Of a stretch of 41,135 nt of DNA, positions 1 to 6,189 are shown piece after piece. Origin of the DNA: a virus. How positions within the stretch are numbered: position 1 is the stretch's first letter; each line of letters begins with the position of its first letter. Under the pieces are notes generated by a model. That model was not told the origin of the DNA. It did no database searches and saw nothing but the letters and a program-made list of their open reading frames with translations. The translations under genes and the position numbers were made by a program. The stretch covers positions 1-41,135 of the IMG/VR virus record IMGVR_UViG_3300042923_000953; one strand, given 5' to 3'.

Positions 1-47
1 TGAAGATGAATACTTAGAACCATGATGACTTATTTTTAAATAATCAA
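1..47 (-). pseudogene. comEC: comEC 3' fragment, cut off by prophage insertion
   Basis: Read on the minus strand, these bases encode LKISHHGSKYSSS in frame. This matches the C-terminal metallo-beta-lactamase-like part of ComEC/Rec2, where an HHGS motif is typical. The same LKISHH residues are encoded at the other end of the prophage, where the frame then stops. The piece continues beyond the left window edge. Upstream (48-108) the frame runs into prophage DNA and meets a TAA at 106-108 without an ATG, so no start for this fragment is evident. It is presumably silent while the prophage is present. Confidence 0.85.
21..47. other. attL: attL core (27-bp direct repeat)
   Basis: Twenty-seven bases starting catgatgactta are identical to 40060-40086. 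Flanking bases differ on both sides (c at 20 versus a at 40059; g at 48 versus c at 40087), which fixes the repeat limits. The repeat lies inside comEC codons for the ISHH motif, and joining the outer flanks across one copy restores the comEC frame. Confidence 0.92.
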
Positions 48-147
48 GTATATGTTTTTGTTTTACCTTAATTTGGCCTAAAAATATCTGTATATCTAAT
101 ATATTTTATATATTTAATTTAATTATATGATTTATTATAAACATACG

Positions 148-190
148 TTACAACACATTTTTTATTCACTTTGTTGTAAAATTGTTGTAA
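148..190. repeat. candidate integrase arm-type sites, left arm
   Basis: TGTTGTAA occurs at 172-179 and 183-190, 11 bp apart, with an inverted copy TTACAACA at 148-155. The same octamer occurs twice, 12 bp apart, just after the integrase stop codon at the other end (39992-39999, 40004-40011). Paired repeats at both prophage ends, inside the att cores, are the arrangement expected for the N-terminal arm-binding domain of a tyrosine integrase. The role is inferred from position. Confidence 0.6.
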
Positions 191-196
191 CGAAGT

Positions 197-231
197 AAAA
201 AAGAGTGAGATTTATTTCTCACTCTTTTTTT
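197..231. terminator. bidirectional rho-independent terminator
   Basis: A perfect 9-bp stem (AGAGTGAGA at 202-210, TCTCACTCT at 217-225) is flanked by an A-run on the left and a T-run on the right, so it can end transcripts from either side. It contains the last codons of the minus-strand gene at 212-532 and separates prophage from attL. Confidence 0.85.
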
Positions 232-532
232 GTTCTTCTATTTCTACTCCAGGGAAAACTATATAGTTTTCTCTTATCCAGTAAATTACGTTATAGTCAT
301 CAGTATCATAACCATTAAATAACAAATCTTGGATATACAACTTATTGTAGATAAATGGAAACACAAACCATGAAATTCCAAAAGTGAACAAAGCTGTTAC
401 AAACATATTAAAAGCCCATTTCCAATCTCCACGATAAAGCGCTGGAAAGAAACCAAAAAATAAAGTGGTCCAGCAGAATCCAAATTTGATTTCTTTATAT
501 CTCCCGCTATCATTTTTTAAATAGTATTTCAC
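212..532 (-). CDS. small membrane protein with GFCWTTLFFGFFPALYRGDW motif
   Basis: A 106-aa protein with two hydrophobic stretches (about residues 19-32 and 42-62). The segment GFCWTTLFFGFFPALYRGDW resembles the conserved core of small DUF2628/HrgC-type membrane proteins found in phages and bacterial genomes; this is from memory, not a search. The start is GTG (530-532) preceded by GGAGG at 8-nt spacing. The last codons form the terminator stem. It lies next to attL, outside the late operon, so it is probably a lysogenic-conversion gene. Its function is unknown. Confidence 0.75.
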   Translation of the reverse strand: MKYYLKNDSGRYKEIKFGFCWTTLFFGFFPALYRGDWKWAFNMFVTALFTFGISWFVFPFIYNKLYIQDLLFNGYDTDDYNVIYWIRENYIVFPGVEIEEQKKSEK

Positions 533-561
533 TATAATACCTCCAATATCTCAACAACGCT

Positions 562-834
562 TTATTCCCAATATTTAATTTGTTTTAAATACTCAGTTAC
601 TTTATTTTCCATTTCTTTAATACGCTCATAGATTTCCTCTTTATCATGATTTTCTACCATCACTTGATAAATTTGTTCAAGAAAAAAATCAGCAATTTCT
701 TTGTCAGTAGTATCTTCAGAATACGCATATAGCATTTTAATAGTTGTTTTTCCTTTTCTTACATCACCGTGGCTTGTAAATACCTCCTTATCAAAATCTA
801 CGATTGAATTATAATTTTCAATTGTTTTATTCAT
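562..834 (-). CDS. hypothetical 90-aa acidic protein
   Basis: A soluble, charged, helix-rich protein of 90 aa with no family I recognise. The ATG is preceded by AGGAGGG, a strong Shine-Dalgarno. A promoter-like region lies upstream (about 850-900), where TTGTCGAAA and TTGTCGGAA form a short direct repeat that could be an operator. It precedes the membrane protein at 212-532 with a 29-bp gap, so the two probably form one minus-strand transcript ending at the terminator at 197-231. Confidence 0.65.
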   Translation of the reverse strand: MNKTIENYNSIVDFDKEVFTSHGDVRKGKTTIKMLYAYSEDTTDKEIADFFLEQIYQVMVENHDKEEIYERIKEMENKVTEYLKQIKYWE

Positions 835-1016
835 TTTGTCCCTCCTATTTTTCTATAATTATATAACTTTAATTACTTATCGTTTGTCGAAACTTGTCGG
901 AAATTATCTATAATATCGCAATAGCAACTAATATTACATCGAAAAATCATATGCAGAATCTACAAAATGAAACCTTTTCTTCCTACTTTTTAAATAAAAT
1001 AATTTTCAAATAGTTG

Positions 1017-1045
1017 TTGACTTACTTCGATTATCGTAGTACAAT
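1017..1045 (+). promoter_or_regulatory. sigma-A type promoter for plus-strand accessory operon
   Basis: TTGACT (1017-1022), a 17-bp spacer and TACAAT (1040-1045) form a near-consensus housekeeping promoter, followed by the palindrome CAATTATAATTG (1042-1053). A hairpin GCGGT/ACCGC (1108-1125) lies in the 5' leader of the first gene. The rest of the 835-1141 gap holds nothing else recognisable. Confidence 0.7.
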
Positions 1046-1141
1046 TATAATTGTAAGGAAGATAATAAAATGTGAGTGAAAAAAGGAAACTAAAAACAAT
1101 ATGGTTTGCGGTCAACCTAAACCGCAGAAAGAGGTTTTAAA

Positions 1142-1390
1142 ATGGGAAAATATTTTATTAATTACAACACCGGAGCTGGAAACGAAGAAGTTAATGGAAC
1201 TCTAGATCAAGCAATTGATACAGCAATTAAAGGCATTAGTTACACTGGCGAAAATGTAGACATTTATAATGTTAATGATTTTGAAAATGCTGTTGCTCAA
1301 TTAACCTGGTATGGTACAGAGCCTACTAATGATGATGAACCAATTGCAACAATTGGAAACAGTGGCTTTTATAAGCTAACTACATTTTAA
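1142..1390 (+). CDS. small protein with YFINYNTGAGNE N-terminus
   Basis: An 82-aa acidic protein beginning MGKYFINYNTGAGNE. I recall short proteins with this YNTGAGNE opening and an internal WYGTE motif (here TWYGTEP) from mobile elements of low-GC Gram-positives, but no function is known to me. The Shine-Dalgarno is AGAGG. A leader hairpin precedes it and a second hairpin with the same ACCGC/GCGGT stem (1397-1411) follows it, before the next small reading frame. It is the first gene after the promoter at 1017. Confidence 0.7.
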   Translation: MGKYFINYNTGAGNEEVNGTLDQAIDTAIKGISYTGENVDIYNVNDFENAVAQLTWYGTEPTNDDEPIATIGNSGFYKLTTF

Positions 1391-1425
1391 TTCGAAACCG
1401 CCTTGTGCGGTCTACTAAGGGATAG

Positions 1426-1578
1426 GGTGCTTACAAAAACACTACTGACGACCGTTTAGACCGTTGGTATATCCAACAAATCGATAGCAAGATTGTAGAT
1501 CGTAGTGGGTTGGGCTTTTTTACAAAAAAAGACGCTTTAGAATATGCTAAAGAATACTTTAGAAATAAGGGGGAATAA
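1426..1578 (+). pseudogene. short coding-like frame without a usable start
   Basis: This open frame reads TTDDRLDRWYIQQIDSK and then VDRSGLGFFTKKDALEYAKEY, ending at TAA 1576-1578. The composition and regular helix/strand pattern look like protein. However, no ATG, GTG or TTG precedes the conserved-looking part in frame, and the GTG at 1428 is in the neighbouring frame. Either one base has been lost near 1428-1431, or it starts at a non-standard codon, or it is a remnant. It may be a partner of the preceding 82-aa protein. Confidence 0.4.
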
Positions 1579-1609
1579 ACCCTCTTAAACATTTGCAGGA
1601 GGCGATGTT

Positions 1610-2563
1610 ATGGATGATAGAATACTAGAATTAAGATTAAAAGGTTTATCTTACAAAAGGATCGCTAATCAATTAGGGATATGTAGAACAACGGTTGAAT
1701 ATAGAACAAAAAAAATCTTTGAGACAGCTGATAAGGAAACAAAAGAAAACCTAGAAAATATTAATCAGTTAAACAAAACTACAAAAACGAAACCCATATT
1801 AGATGATGAAATACTAAAATTGAGATTAGAAAAATTAACTTATGAACAAATAGCTAATAAGTTAAGTTATTCAAAAGTTAGTATTGAGAAAAGGCTAAAA
1901 AGTATATATCTACACTCAAATCAAGATATTAAGAATAAGCTAGATAATATCAAATTCGAAACAAGACGTAAGAAACGCATTAACTTAGCTACTATATCAC
2001 CTTATCTTTTGGGAATAATTTGGGGTCTTGGAAGATATAGTGAAGAAGGGGCAATGTTCTTCAGGCACTCAAACAGATACTTCTTGGAGCAATTACAAAA
2101 CCTTTGTGACAATGAAATTACAGAAGGATATTCTAGGACCGGAACACAATACAAGTTGAAATCAGTACTATTTGATATCGATCAACTTAAGCAAATAGGC
2201 TGGACCGAACGTAATGCTGATGAAAGGGATATACCAAAATTAATTGATTATAAGGACTTTCTAAGGTCGTATATAGAGATACATGGATACCTTAGCGAAA
2301 ATAGGAATAACAAGGGTCTACGCCTACGAATATACGGAAATATTGAATTAATACAGTCAATCAATGAAATATTATCTAATAATGCAAAAGTGAGAATTAA
2401 GAGGCTTACTATCTCAAAGAATGAGAAAACGGCAGCTCTATCTTATCAATTGATCAATGAAATACAATCAATCTTCTCTTATATTAGTGGAGAACCAAAA
2501 TATATAGAATATTGGCAAGCTATTGAAGAAAAACTAGAGGTGATACAATATGAACGAAACTAA
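1610..2563 (+). CDS. tandem HTH protein with degenerate LAGLIDADG-like domain
   Basis: A 317-aa protein. Residues 1-50 and about 65-115 are two copies of the same HTH unit (DDRILELRLKGLSYKRIANQ versus DDEILKLRLEKLTYEQIANK). Residues from about 130 resemble a two-repeat LAGLIDADG homing endonuclease fold: YLLGIIWGLGRYSEEG and later FLRSYIEIHGYLSENRNNKG sit where the two LAGLIDADG helices would be. The acidic catalytic residues normally ending those helices are replaced by G/H, so cleavage activity is doubtful and a DNA-binding regulator is more likely, as in WhiA. The Shine-Dalgarno is AGGAGG. It overlaps the XRE gene that follows by 14 nt, implying co-expression. Confidence 0.7.
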   Translation: MDDRILELRLKGLSYKRIANQLGICRTTVEYRTKKIFETADKETKENLENINQLNKTTKTKPILDDEILKLRLEKLTYEQIANKLSYSKVSIEKRLKSIYLHSNQDIKNKLDNIKFETRRKKRINLATISPYLLGIIWGLGRYSEEGAMFFRHSNRYFLEQLQNLCDNEITEGYSRTGTQYKLKSVLFDIDQLKQIGWTERNADERDIPKLIDYKDFLRSYIEIHGYLSENRNNKGLRLRIYGNIELIQSINEILSNNAKVRIKRLTISKNEKTAALSYQLINEIQSIFSYISGEPKYIEYWQAIEEKLEVIQYERN

Positions 2564-2831
2564 ACATTGGCTTCAACAAATTCTTGATGAAAATAATCTG
2601 ACTCGATATCAAGTTTATAAGTCTACTGGATTGTCACAAACAACTATGAGTGATATTCTCAAGAATAATACACGATTCAGCGAAATTAAGGTCACGACGC
2701 TCCATGCCTTAACACTAGCAATTGTGAAAAAGGATTTCACAAAAGATTATCTAGATGTAATTGGCGATATGATGGATAGATTTTTATTAAAAAAGACTAG
2801 GAATAAGGTCACTCAACTTACTAATAATTAG
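2550..2831 (+). CDS. XRE-family HTH protein
   Basis: A 93-aa protein with one helix-turn-helix: LTRYQVYKSTGLSQTTMSDI at about residues 17-36. It has a Cro/CI-like size and lacks a protease or dimerisation extension. The start lies inside the end of the preceding gene, suggesting translational coupling with the tandem-HTH protein. The C-terminal 25 residues are basic. It probably regulates this accessory operon or the prophage itself; the target is unknown. Confidence 0.75.
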   Translation: MNETKHWLQQILDENNLTRYQVYKSTGLSQTTMSDILKNNTRFSEIKVTTLHALTLAIVKKDFTKDYLDVIGDMMDRFLLKKTRNKVTQLTNN

Positions 2832-2847
2832 AATGGAAGTGAGAATA

Positions 2848-3042
2848 ATGAGCAAAACTATCATTGGGAAGATAGTTATTGAAAGTAATTCGGGCTTAGA
2901 GGAATTGCATAGAGAATACAAATTAATGGTTGAGCAAGGGATTGAAATGGAATTAATCAAATACAAAAATGATATAGTGCCATTTGTAGAGTTTGTAGAG
3001 AACACAGTTAAAATAAATAAAAAAATCGGTAAGACTTATTAA
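2848..3042 (+). CDS. hypothetical 64-aa protein
   Basis: A small charged protein beginning MSKTIIGKIVIESNSGLEEL. I prefer the ATG at 2848, because GGAAGTGAG lies just upstream, over an upstream ATG at 2833 that has no Shine-Dalgarno. It is the last gene of the plus-strand accessory operon, and its stop codon lies in the loop of the terminator. No family recognised. Confidence 0.6.
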   Translation: MSKTIIGKIVIESNSGLEELHREYKLMVEQGIEMELIKYKNDIVPFVEFVENTVKINKKIGKTY

Positions 3043-3055
3043 AGCCTTACCTTTT
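3028..3055 (+). terminator. terminator of plus-strand accessory operon
   Basis: GGTAAG (3028-3033) pairs with CTTACC (3046-3051), followed by TTTT. The loop carries the stop codon of the preceding gene. Confidence 0.65.
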
Positions 3056-3082
3056 CATTAAGTGTCAAGAATACAAAATTAT

Positions 3083-3116
3083 AAAAGCTAGGAAATTTAA
3101 TCCTAGCTTTTCTTTT
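3083..3116. terminator. bidirectional terminator between convergent genes
   Basis: AAAAGCTAGGA pairs with TCCTAGCTTTT around an AATTTAA loop, with A- and T-runs outside. It separates the plus-strand operon from the minus-strand XRE gene at 3119-3310. Confidence 0.85.
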
Positions 3117-3118
3117 TA

Positions 3119-3310
3119 CTACCATTTTTTGTTATAGCCGCACAACTCATCTAAAGATATTTTTAAAGCATCTGCAAGTAATATGGCCGTAGTGATATTA
3201 CAATTATTATTACGTTCTATGTTTTCAATTGTTCTAATAGGGACTCCACTATTTTTTGATAACTCAGGAACACTAAGATTTTGTGAAGTTCTAATTTCTT
3301 TAAGATTCAT
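3119..3310 (-). CDS. minimal XRE/Cro-type HTH regulator
   Basis: A 63-aa protein that is almost entirely one helix-turn-helix: LSVPELSKNSGVPIRTIENI at about residues 12-31, then TTAILLADALKISLDELC. The size and pattern match free-standing Cro/CI-type regulators that accompany small membrane proteins in Firmicutes. It directly follows the 55-aa membrane protein at 3313-3480, so the two form a membrane protein/XRE pair. The Shine-Dalgarno is AAGGAATA. What it represses is not visible. Confidence 0.8.
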   Translation of the reverse strand: MNLKEIRTSQNLSVPELSKNSGVPIRTIENIERNNNCNITTAILLADALKISLDELCGYNKKW

Positions 3311-3312
3311 AC

Positions 3313-3480
3313 CTATTCCTTCTTTCTAGAAGAAAATAATATTAAACCAAAATAAACTACTACCAAAGTGATAATTACATAATCAATAACTTTCAGATCG
3401 TTAAAATCAACTACTTTAAGTATAATTACTAATATAAATATTTGAGTGAAAAATTGATTAATTTCCTTAAACTTATTCAT
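3313..3480 (-). CDS. small two-helix membrane protein paired with XRE regulator
   Basis: A 55-aa frame beginning MNKFKEINQFFTQIFILVII. Two hydrophobic segments (about residues 12-22 and 33-49) end in a basic tail, SSRKKE. The stop is 2 nt upstream of the XRE start codon. Membrane protein plus tiny XRE repressor operons are common in Firmicutes, usually autoregulated and of uncertain role. Its ATG lies only about 16 bp from the extended -10 of the antisense RNA promoter at 3496. Confidence 0.65.
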   Translation of the reverse strand: MNKFKEINQFFTQIFILVIILKVVDFNDLKVIDYVIITLVVVYFGLILFSSRKKE

Positions 3481-3495
3481 TTATTTTTGAGTTCG

Positions 3496-3627
3496 TGATA
3501 TAATAATTTTAGCCCCCTTGAGGGGAGGAGAATTATTTTCTCCTCTTGCTCTTACGTTTTGGTTTAGGTTCTCTAAGTTTTGCGGCTATTTGAACTATTA
3601 ACCATAATATCGTAAGGGCTTTTATTA
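3496..3627 (+). ncRNA. candidate antitoxin antisense RNA
   Basis: TGATATAAT (3496-3504) is a perfect extended -10 and would start a plus-strand RNA near 3511. That RNA begins with two strong hairpins, CCCC-TTGA-GGGG (3514-3525) and GAGGAGAA/TTCTCCTC (3525-3545). It then runs antisense through the 34-aa toxin-like gene on the other strand. GCTCTTACG (3549-3557) can pair with CGTAAGGGC (3611-3619), followed by TTTTATTATT, giving a possible end near 3627; otherwise it may continue to the terminator at 3736-3767. Overlap with the whole toxin gene is the geometry of Firmicutes type I antitoxins. Neither end has been verified. Confidence 0.55.
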
Positions 3628-3637
3628 TTATATCCAA
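3533..3637 (-). CDS. candidate type I toxin, 34-aa hydrophobic peptide with basic tail
   Basis: A TTG start (3635-3637) follows a full-strength AAGGAGG at 8-nt spacing. The peptide reads MDIIIKALTILWLIVQIAAK and then LREPKPKRKSKRRK: one transmembrane helix (about residues 3-19) and a strongly basic C-terminus. This is the plan of TxpA/BsrG/Fst and holin-like type I toxins, although I see no sequence match to a named one. It has its own near-consensus promoter (3661-3689) and an overlapping antisense RNA from the opposite strand. It lies next to the end of the late operon, where such toxins often sit in Gram-positive prophages. A short membrane peptide with some other role is the alternative. 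Confidence 0.6.
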   Translation of the reverse strand: MDIIIKALTILWLIVQIAAKLREPKPKRKSKRRK

Positions 3638-3660
3638 CTCTTTCACCTCCTTATACTTAT

Positions 3661-3689
3661 ATAATACCACCTTTAAAGGTGGTTGTCAA
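3661..3689 (-). promoter_or_regulatory. promoter of toxin-like gene with palindromic operator in spacer
   Basis: On the minus strand TTGACA (3684-3689) and TATTAT (3661-3666) are separated by exactly 17 bp. The spacer is filled by an 18-bp perfect palindrome, ACCACCTTTAAAGGTGGT (3666-3683). A palindrome here is well placed for a repressor dimer to block RNA polymerase. Confidence 0.75.
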
Positions 3690-3735
3690 TATGTTTTTGT
3701 AAATATATTTAAAATATTTATTAATTTTAAAGTAA

Positions 3736-3767
3736 AAAAAGGACTAGAAATTAATCTAGTCCTTTTT
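3736..3767. terminator. bidirectional terminator at end of late operon
   Basis: AAAAAGGACTAGA (3736-3748) pairs with TCTAGTCCTTTTT (3755-3767) around AATTAA. It ends the minus-strand late operon, just after the stop codon at 3770, and can also stop plus-strand antisense transcripts. Confidence 0.88.
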
Positions 3768-3769
3768 GA

Positions 3770-4030
3770 TTATCTAGTAAATACAATGTATAACGCCAAA
3801 CCAACAATCGTCACCAATAATACCAAATCAGTTATTGTTATTTTTTTCATAAAACCTATAGGTAATACAATCAATTTTAAGAGGTTTACAAGCGTTTTGA
3901 AAGTCTTTCTTATAATAAATCGAATTAACTCCCACATTACTATTGTCAACACCAAAATTGGATAGAATACCCAAGTGTGGGAGGCAAACACATCCCACAC
4001 TTGTTTTAAATAATCAAATACTACTGTCAT
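3770..4030 (-). CDS. small membrane protein at the lysis-cassette position
   Basis: An 86-aa protein with two clear transmembrane stretches (about residues 20-40 and 64-83) and a basic connecting loop (RKTFKTLVNLLKLIV). It overlaps the preceding membrane protein gene by 4 nt and is the last gene of the late operon. Two-helix proteins here are usually holins. No endolysin accompanies it, so holin is only positional inference and no holin family is recognised. Confidence 0.7.
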   Translation of the reverse strand: MTVVFDYLKQVWDVFASHTWVFYPILVLTIVMWELIRFIIRKTFKTLVNLLKLIVLPIGFMKKITITDLVLLVTIVGLALYIVFTR

Positions 4031-4953
4031 TGATGTATTTTGATGTTGTCTTGTGGATGTTCTGATTGTTGCATTTGCTGTGCCATTTCCAACAATTCTT
4101 GACGTTCTTTTTCTTGTTCCAACACCTTACTAGCGTTAAGTCTTTTGAGTTCTAGATTTGCCATATCCAATTTTTGCTTAATGCCGTTATGATCAACTTC
4201 ACGAATATATGGTTTTACTTTATCAAGCAATTCGTATGCTTCCTTTAATTTTAGTTTAACTTGATCTGGATATGCTTTCACACTTAAGCCGATCAATTCA
4301 TCAACTAATTTATTAAGATTTTCATGGTTGATGCGTTCAATCCATTTTGTTAAAGTTTCTAATCCTCCACCATTAACCGCAAATAAGCCGATGATACTTC
4401 CAAGAGTGGCTAACCCAAATAGGATAAAAAACCATTTGCTTACTAGTTCGTAATTAGCAAAAGTGAAATGATATTTTTCAATTAGTAAATCACCAATCGC
4501 TGCATAAAAACCTAATACTGCAACGTTACCTGCTGATGTTTTAGGATTAGCTTTGAATATGTAAGTTAAAGCATTTATAAATTTTTTCATATACTTACTT
4601 AGTCCTTTCTTTTTAATAAAATAATAAAATTTTTCCCCTTCTTCAAAAGTTGTTCTAATACTCTTTTCTAATCTTTTTGGGTTTTCTAACGTATTAGAAT
4701 GCCTAAAGGATTTAAACATATTCCCAACTCTGATGAATGGTGTATGTATATCGCCAAACTTTTCCAAGATGTACAATCCAAAAGCTGTAATAGCGAAATA
4801 CATCATAACGTTTGCTAAAACTTTGTTTGCTTCTTGTGTTTCTAACAAGCGAAATGAAAAATAGGATAGAAAGCCTTGCACTAAGTGATTGCCTAATATC
4901 CTATTAACTAAATATTTTAATGGTAGCCATATCTTTTTAATTATCCAATTCAT
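4027..4953 (-). CDS. late membrane protein of unknown function
   Basis: A 308-aa protein. Hydrophobic segments lie near residues 45-62, 137-153 and 168-192, and a long charged, probably coiled-coil C-terminus runs from about 205 to 305 (many E, K, Q, ending SEHPQDNIKIHQ). It sits between the tail tip genes and the terminal two-helix protein, where holin and lysin genes normally lie. There is no hydrolase motif. It may take part in virion release or membrane penetration in a host without a murein wall; this is speculation from position. Confidence 0.7.
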   Translation of the reverse strand: MNWIIKKIWLPLKYLVNRILGNHLVQGFLSYFSFRLLETQEANKVLANVMMYFAITAFGLYILEKFGDIHTPFIRVGNMFKSFRHSNTLENPKRLEKSIRTTFEEGEKFYYFIKKKGLSKYMKKFINALTYIFKANPKTSAGNVAVLGFYAAIGDLLIEKYHFTFANYELVSKWFFILFGLATLGSIIGLFAVNGGGLETLTKWIERINHENLNKLVDELIGLSVKAYPDQVKLKLKEAYELLDKVKPYIREVDHNGIKQKLDMANLELKRLNASKVLEQEKERQELLEMAQQMQQSEHPQDNIKIHQ

Positions 4954-4971
4954 GACATTTCACCTCACCTC

Positions 4972-5283
4972 CTAATCATTAAATACAACATTTACCTTTT
5001 CACGTTTCACCGTTGGTTTTCCATTAATATATCCTAAAAATTCTATATAAAACGAACCAATTGTCACAAAAACATGATCAATAAAATATTTACCTGGAAT
5101 GATATCTCCATTAGAATTGCTTGCTTTATTATCACTAGTTAAATCGTTGCTTGATAATTCTACATATTTAATATCGTAAATTTTGAATGTGATGTTTGTA
5201 GGCTCAGCAGGGTTGTTATCAAAGTCTAGGAACTCAATTTCAATTCGTACTGTGTTACCTTTTTCAATTTGCAATTGTATCAC
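4972..5283 (-). CDS. Ig-like/beta-sandwich tail tip accessory protein
   Basis: A 103-aa beta-rich protein beginning MIQLQIEKGNTVRIEIEFLD, with strand-turn-strand spacing like small phage Ig-like decoration or tip proteins. It overlaps the preceding gene by 20 nt. Its position after the fibre genes suggests a virion surface or host-interaction role. No catalytic motif. Confidence 0.6.
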   Translation of the reverse strand: MIQLQIEKGNTVRIEIEFLDFDNNPAEPTNITFKIYDIKYVELSSNDLTSDNKASNSNGDIIPGKYFIDHVFVTIGSFYIEFLGYINGKPTVKREKVNVVFND

Positions 5284-5821
5284 CTTCCTTTAAAGTGATA
5301 TTGATATTTCTTTTTAAAATAAAAACACTATGTTTCATTTTTTTAAATGTCATAGTGTTTTTTCTTAAATTAAATTTTACATTTTGATTCATGCACTTGT
5401 AAGTTACTTGATGTTTACTAGATATATAGTTTACATTCTGTTTAATAATTTGATGATTTATTTTACTTTTAAACATTCTAGTTGTTATGTTAATTTTATC
5501 GATCACATTTGATAAAACTAAAAATGCTTTTTCTGTTGTAGTTTTATTATGCACTTCATCATACATATCAACAACAATTTTTGCTATACCACTTTCAAAT
5601 CCATTTATTTGAACTAAACCTGTGAATTCTTCACCATCTCGGCTTAATATAATTGTAAAATCATTTTTTCCATTGTCGACTGCTTTTGCTTTGTATATAT
5701 CAATGTATTCATTTGATGATACTCGAAATTCCATATATTCGCCTTTACCGATATATCGCGGAGCAAATATTTCAATTTTAGGAGAGATTGTATCAAGTTG
5801 CAAATTAAAATAATTACTCAT
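5264..5821 (-). CDS. tail tip protein with Ig-like N-terminal domain
   Basis: I start at the ATG at 5821 (MSNYFNLQLDTISPKIEIF), which follows GGTGAG, rather than at an upstream ATG inside the previous gene. This gives 185 aa. The opening matches the protein at 6190-6879 (NNFSLILDTTGPASPSIKIN), so both begin with the same LDT-x-x-P strand. A beta-sandwich region to about residue 105 is followed by a very basic, Lys/Asn-rich tail (KSKINHQIIKQNVNYIS). Probably a tail or surface protein. Confidence 0.6.
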   Translation of the reverse strand: MSNYFNLQLDTISPKIEIFAPRYIGKGEYMEFRVSSNEYIDIYKAKAVDNGKNDFTIILSRDGEEFTGLVQINGFESGIAKIVVDMYDEVHNKTTTEKAFLVLSNVIDKINITTRMFKSKINHQIIKQNVNYISSKHQVTYKCMNQNVKFNLRKNTMTFKKMKHSVFILKRNINITLKEGDTIAN

Positions 5822-6176
5822 TCCACTCACCGCCACTTGATTGTGCGTAAATACTTATTGTATACCCACCATCGCCCTGTGATAATTCTTCATCATCAAT
5901 TGTTATTGTTTGATTTGTATTTATTAATAATTTGTAATCATTTGGTGTCACATCTTCTCCACAAGTAAGTGTTTCAGAAGGGTAAAGGGCGTTATCTAAT
6001 TCTACGAGCAAGCCTTTACCCCTGCCGATTTCATTACCACTTTTTACCGCCCTTACTTCAAATCTTTCTAAGGTTGTATTTGTGCACTTGAAAGTAGCGG
6101 TAGATACATCCATATTAGACTCATCGGATATTTTTGACTTATTGAAATTTACAACATCAATAACAGGTACCGCCAT
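5814..6176 (-). CDS. hypothetical tail-region protein
   Basis: A 120-aa beta-rich protein (MAVPVIDVVNFNKSKISDES). It carries a segment typical of Ig-like strands (TATFKCTNTTLERFEVRAVK) and GDGGYTISIYAQSSGGEW near the end. It overlaps the next gene by 8 nt and follows the larger Ig-like protein by 13 nt. Likely another virion-surface Ig-like module; the exact role is unknown. Confidence 0.6.
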   Translation of the reverse strand: MAVPVIDVVNFNKSKISDESNMDVSTATFKCTNTTLERFEVRAVKSGNEIGRGKGLLVELDNALYPSETLTCGEDVTPNDYKLLINTNQTITIDDEELSQGDGGYTISIYAQSSGGEWNE

Positions 6177-6189
6177 TTAACTCACCACT

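Noticed and set aside
1426-1450. Programmed frameshift from the GTG at 1428 into the short frame via the A-run
   Set aside because: The run ACAAAAACA is not a proper X-XXY-YYZ slippery site in the GTG frame, so simple decay or a lost base is more economical.
2787-3005. Minus-strand open frame opposite the 64-aa accessory gene
   Set aside because: Antisense shadow of 2848-3042; no Shine-Dalgarno and low-complexity hydrophobic composition.
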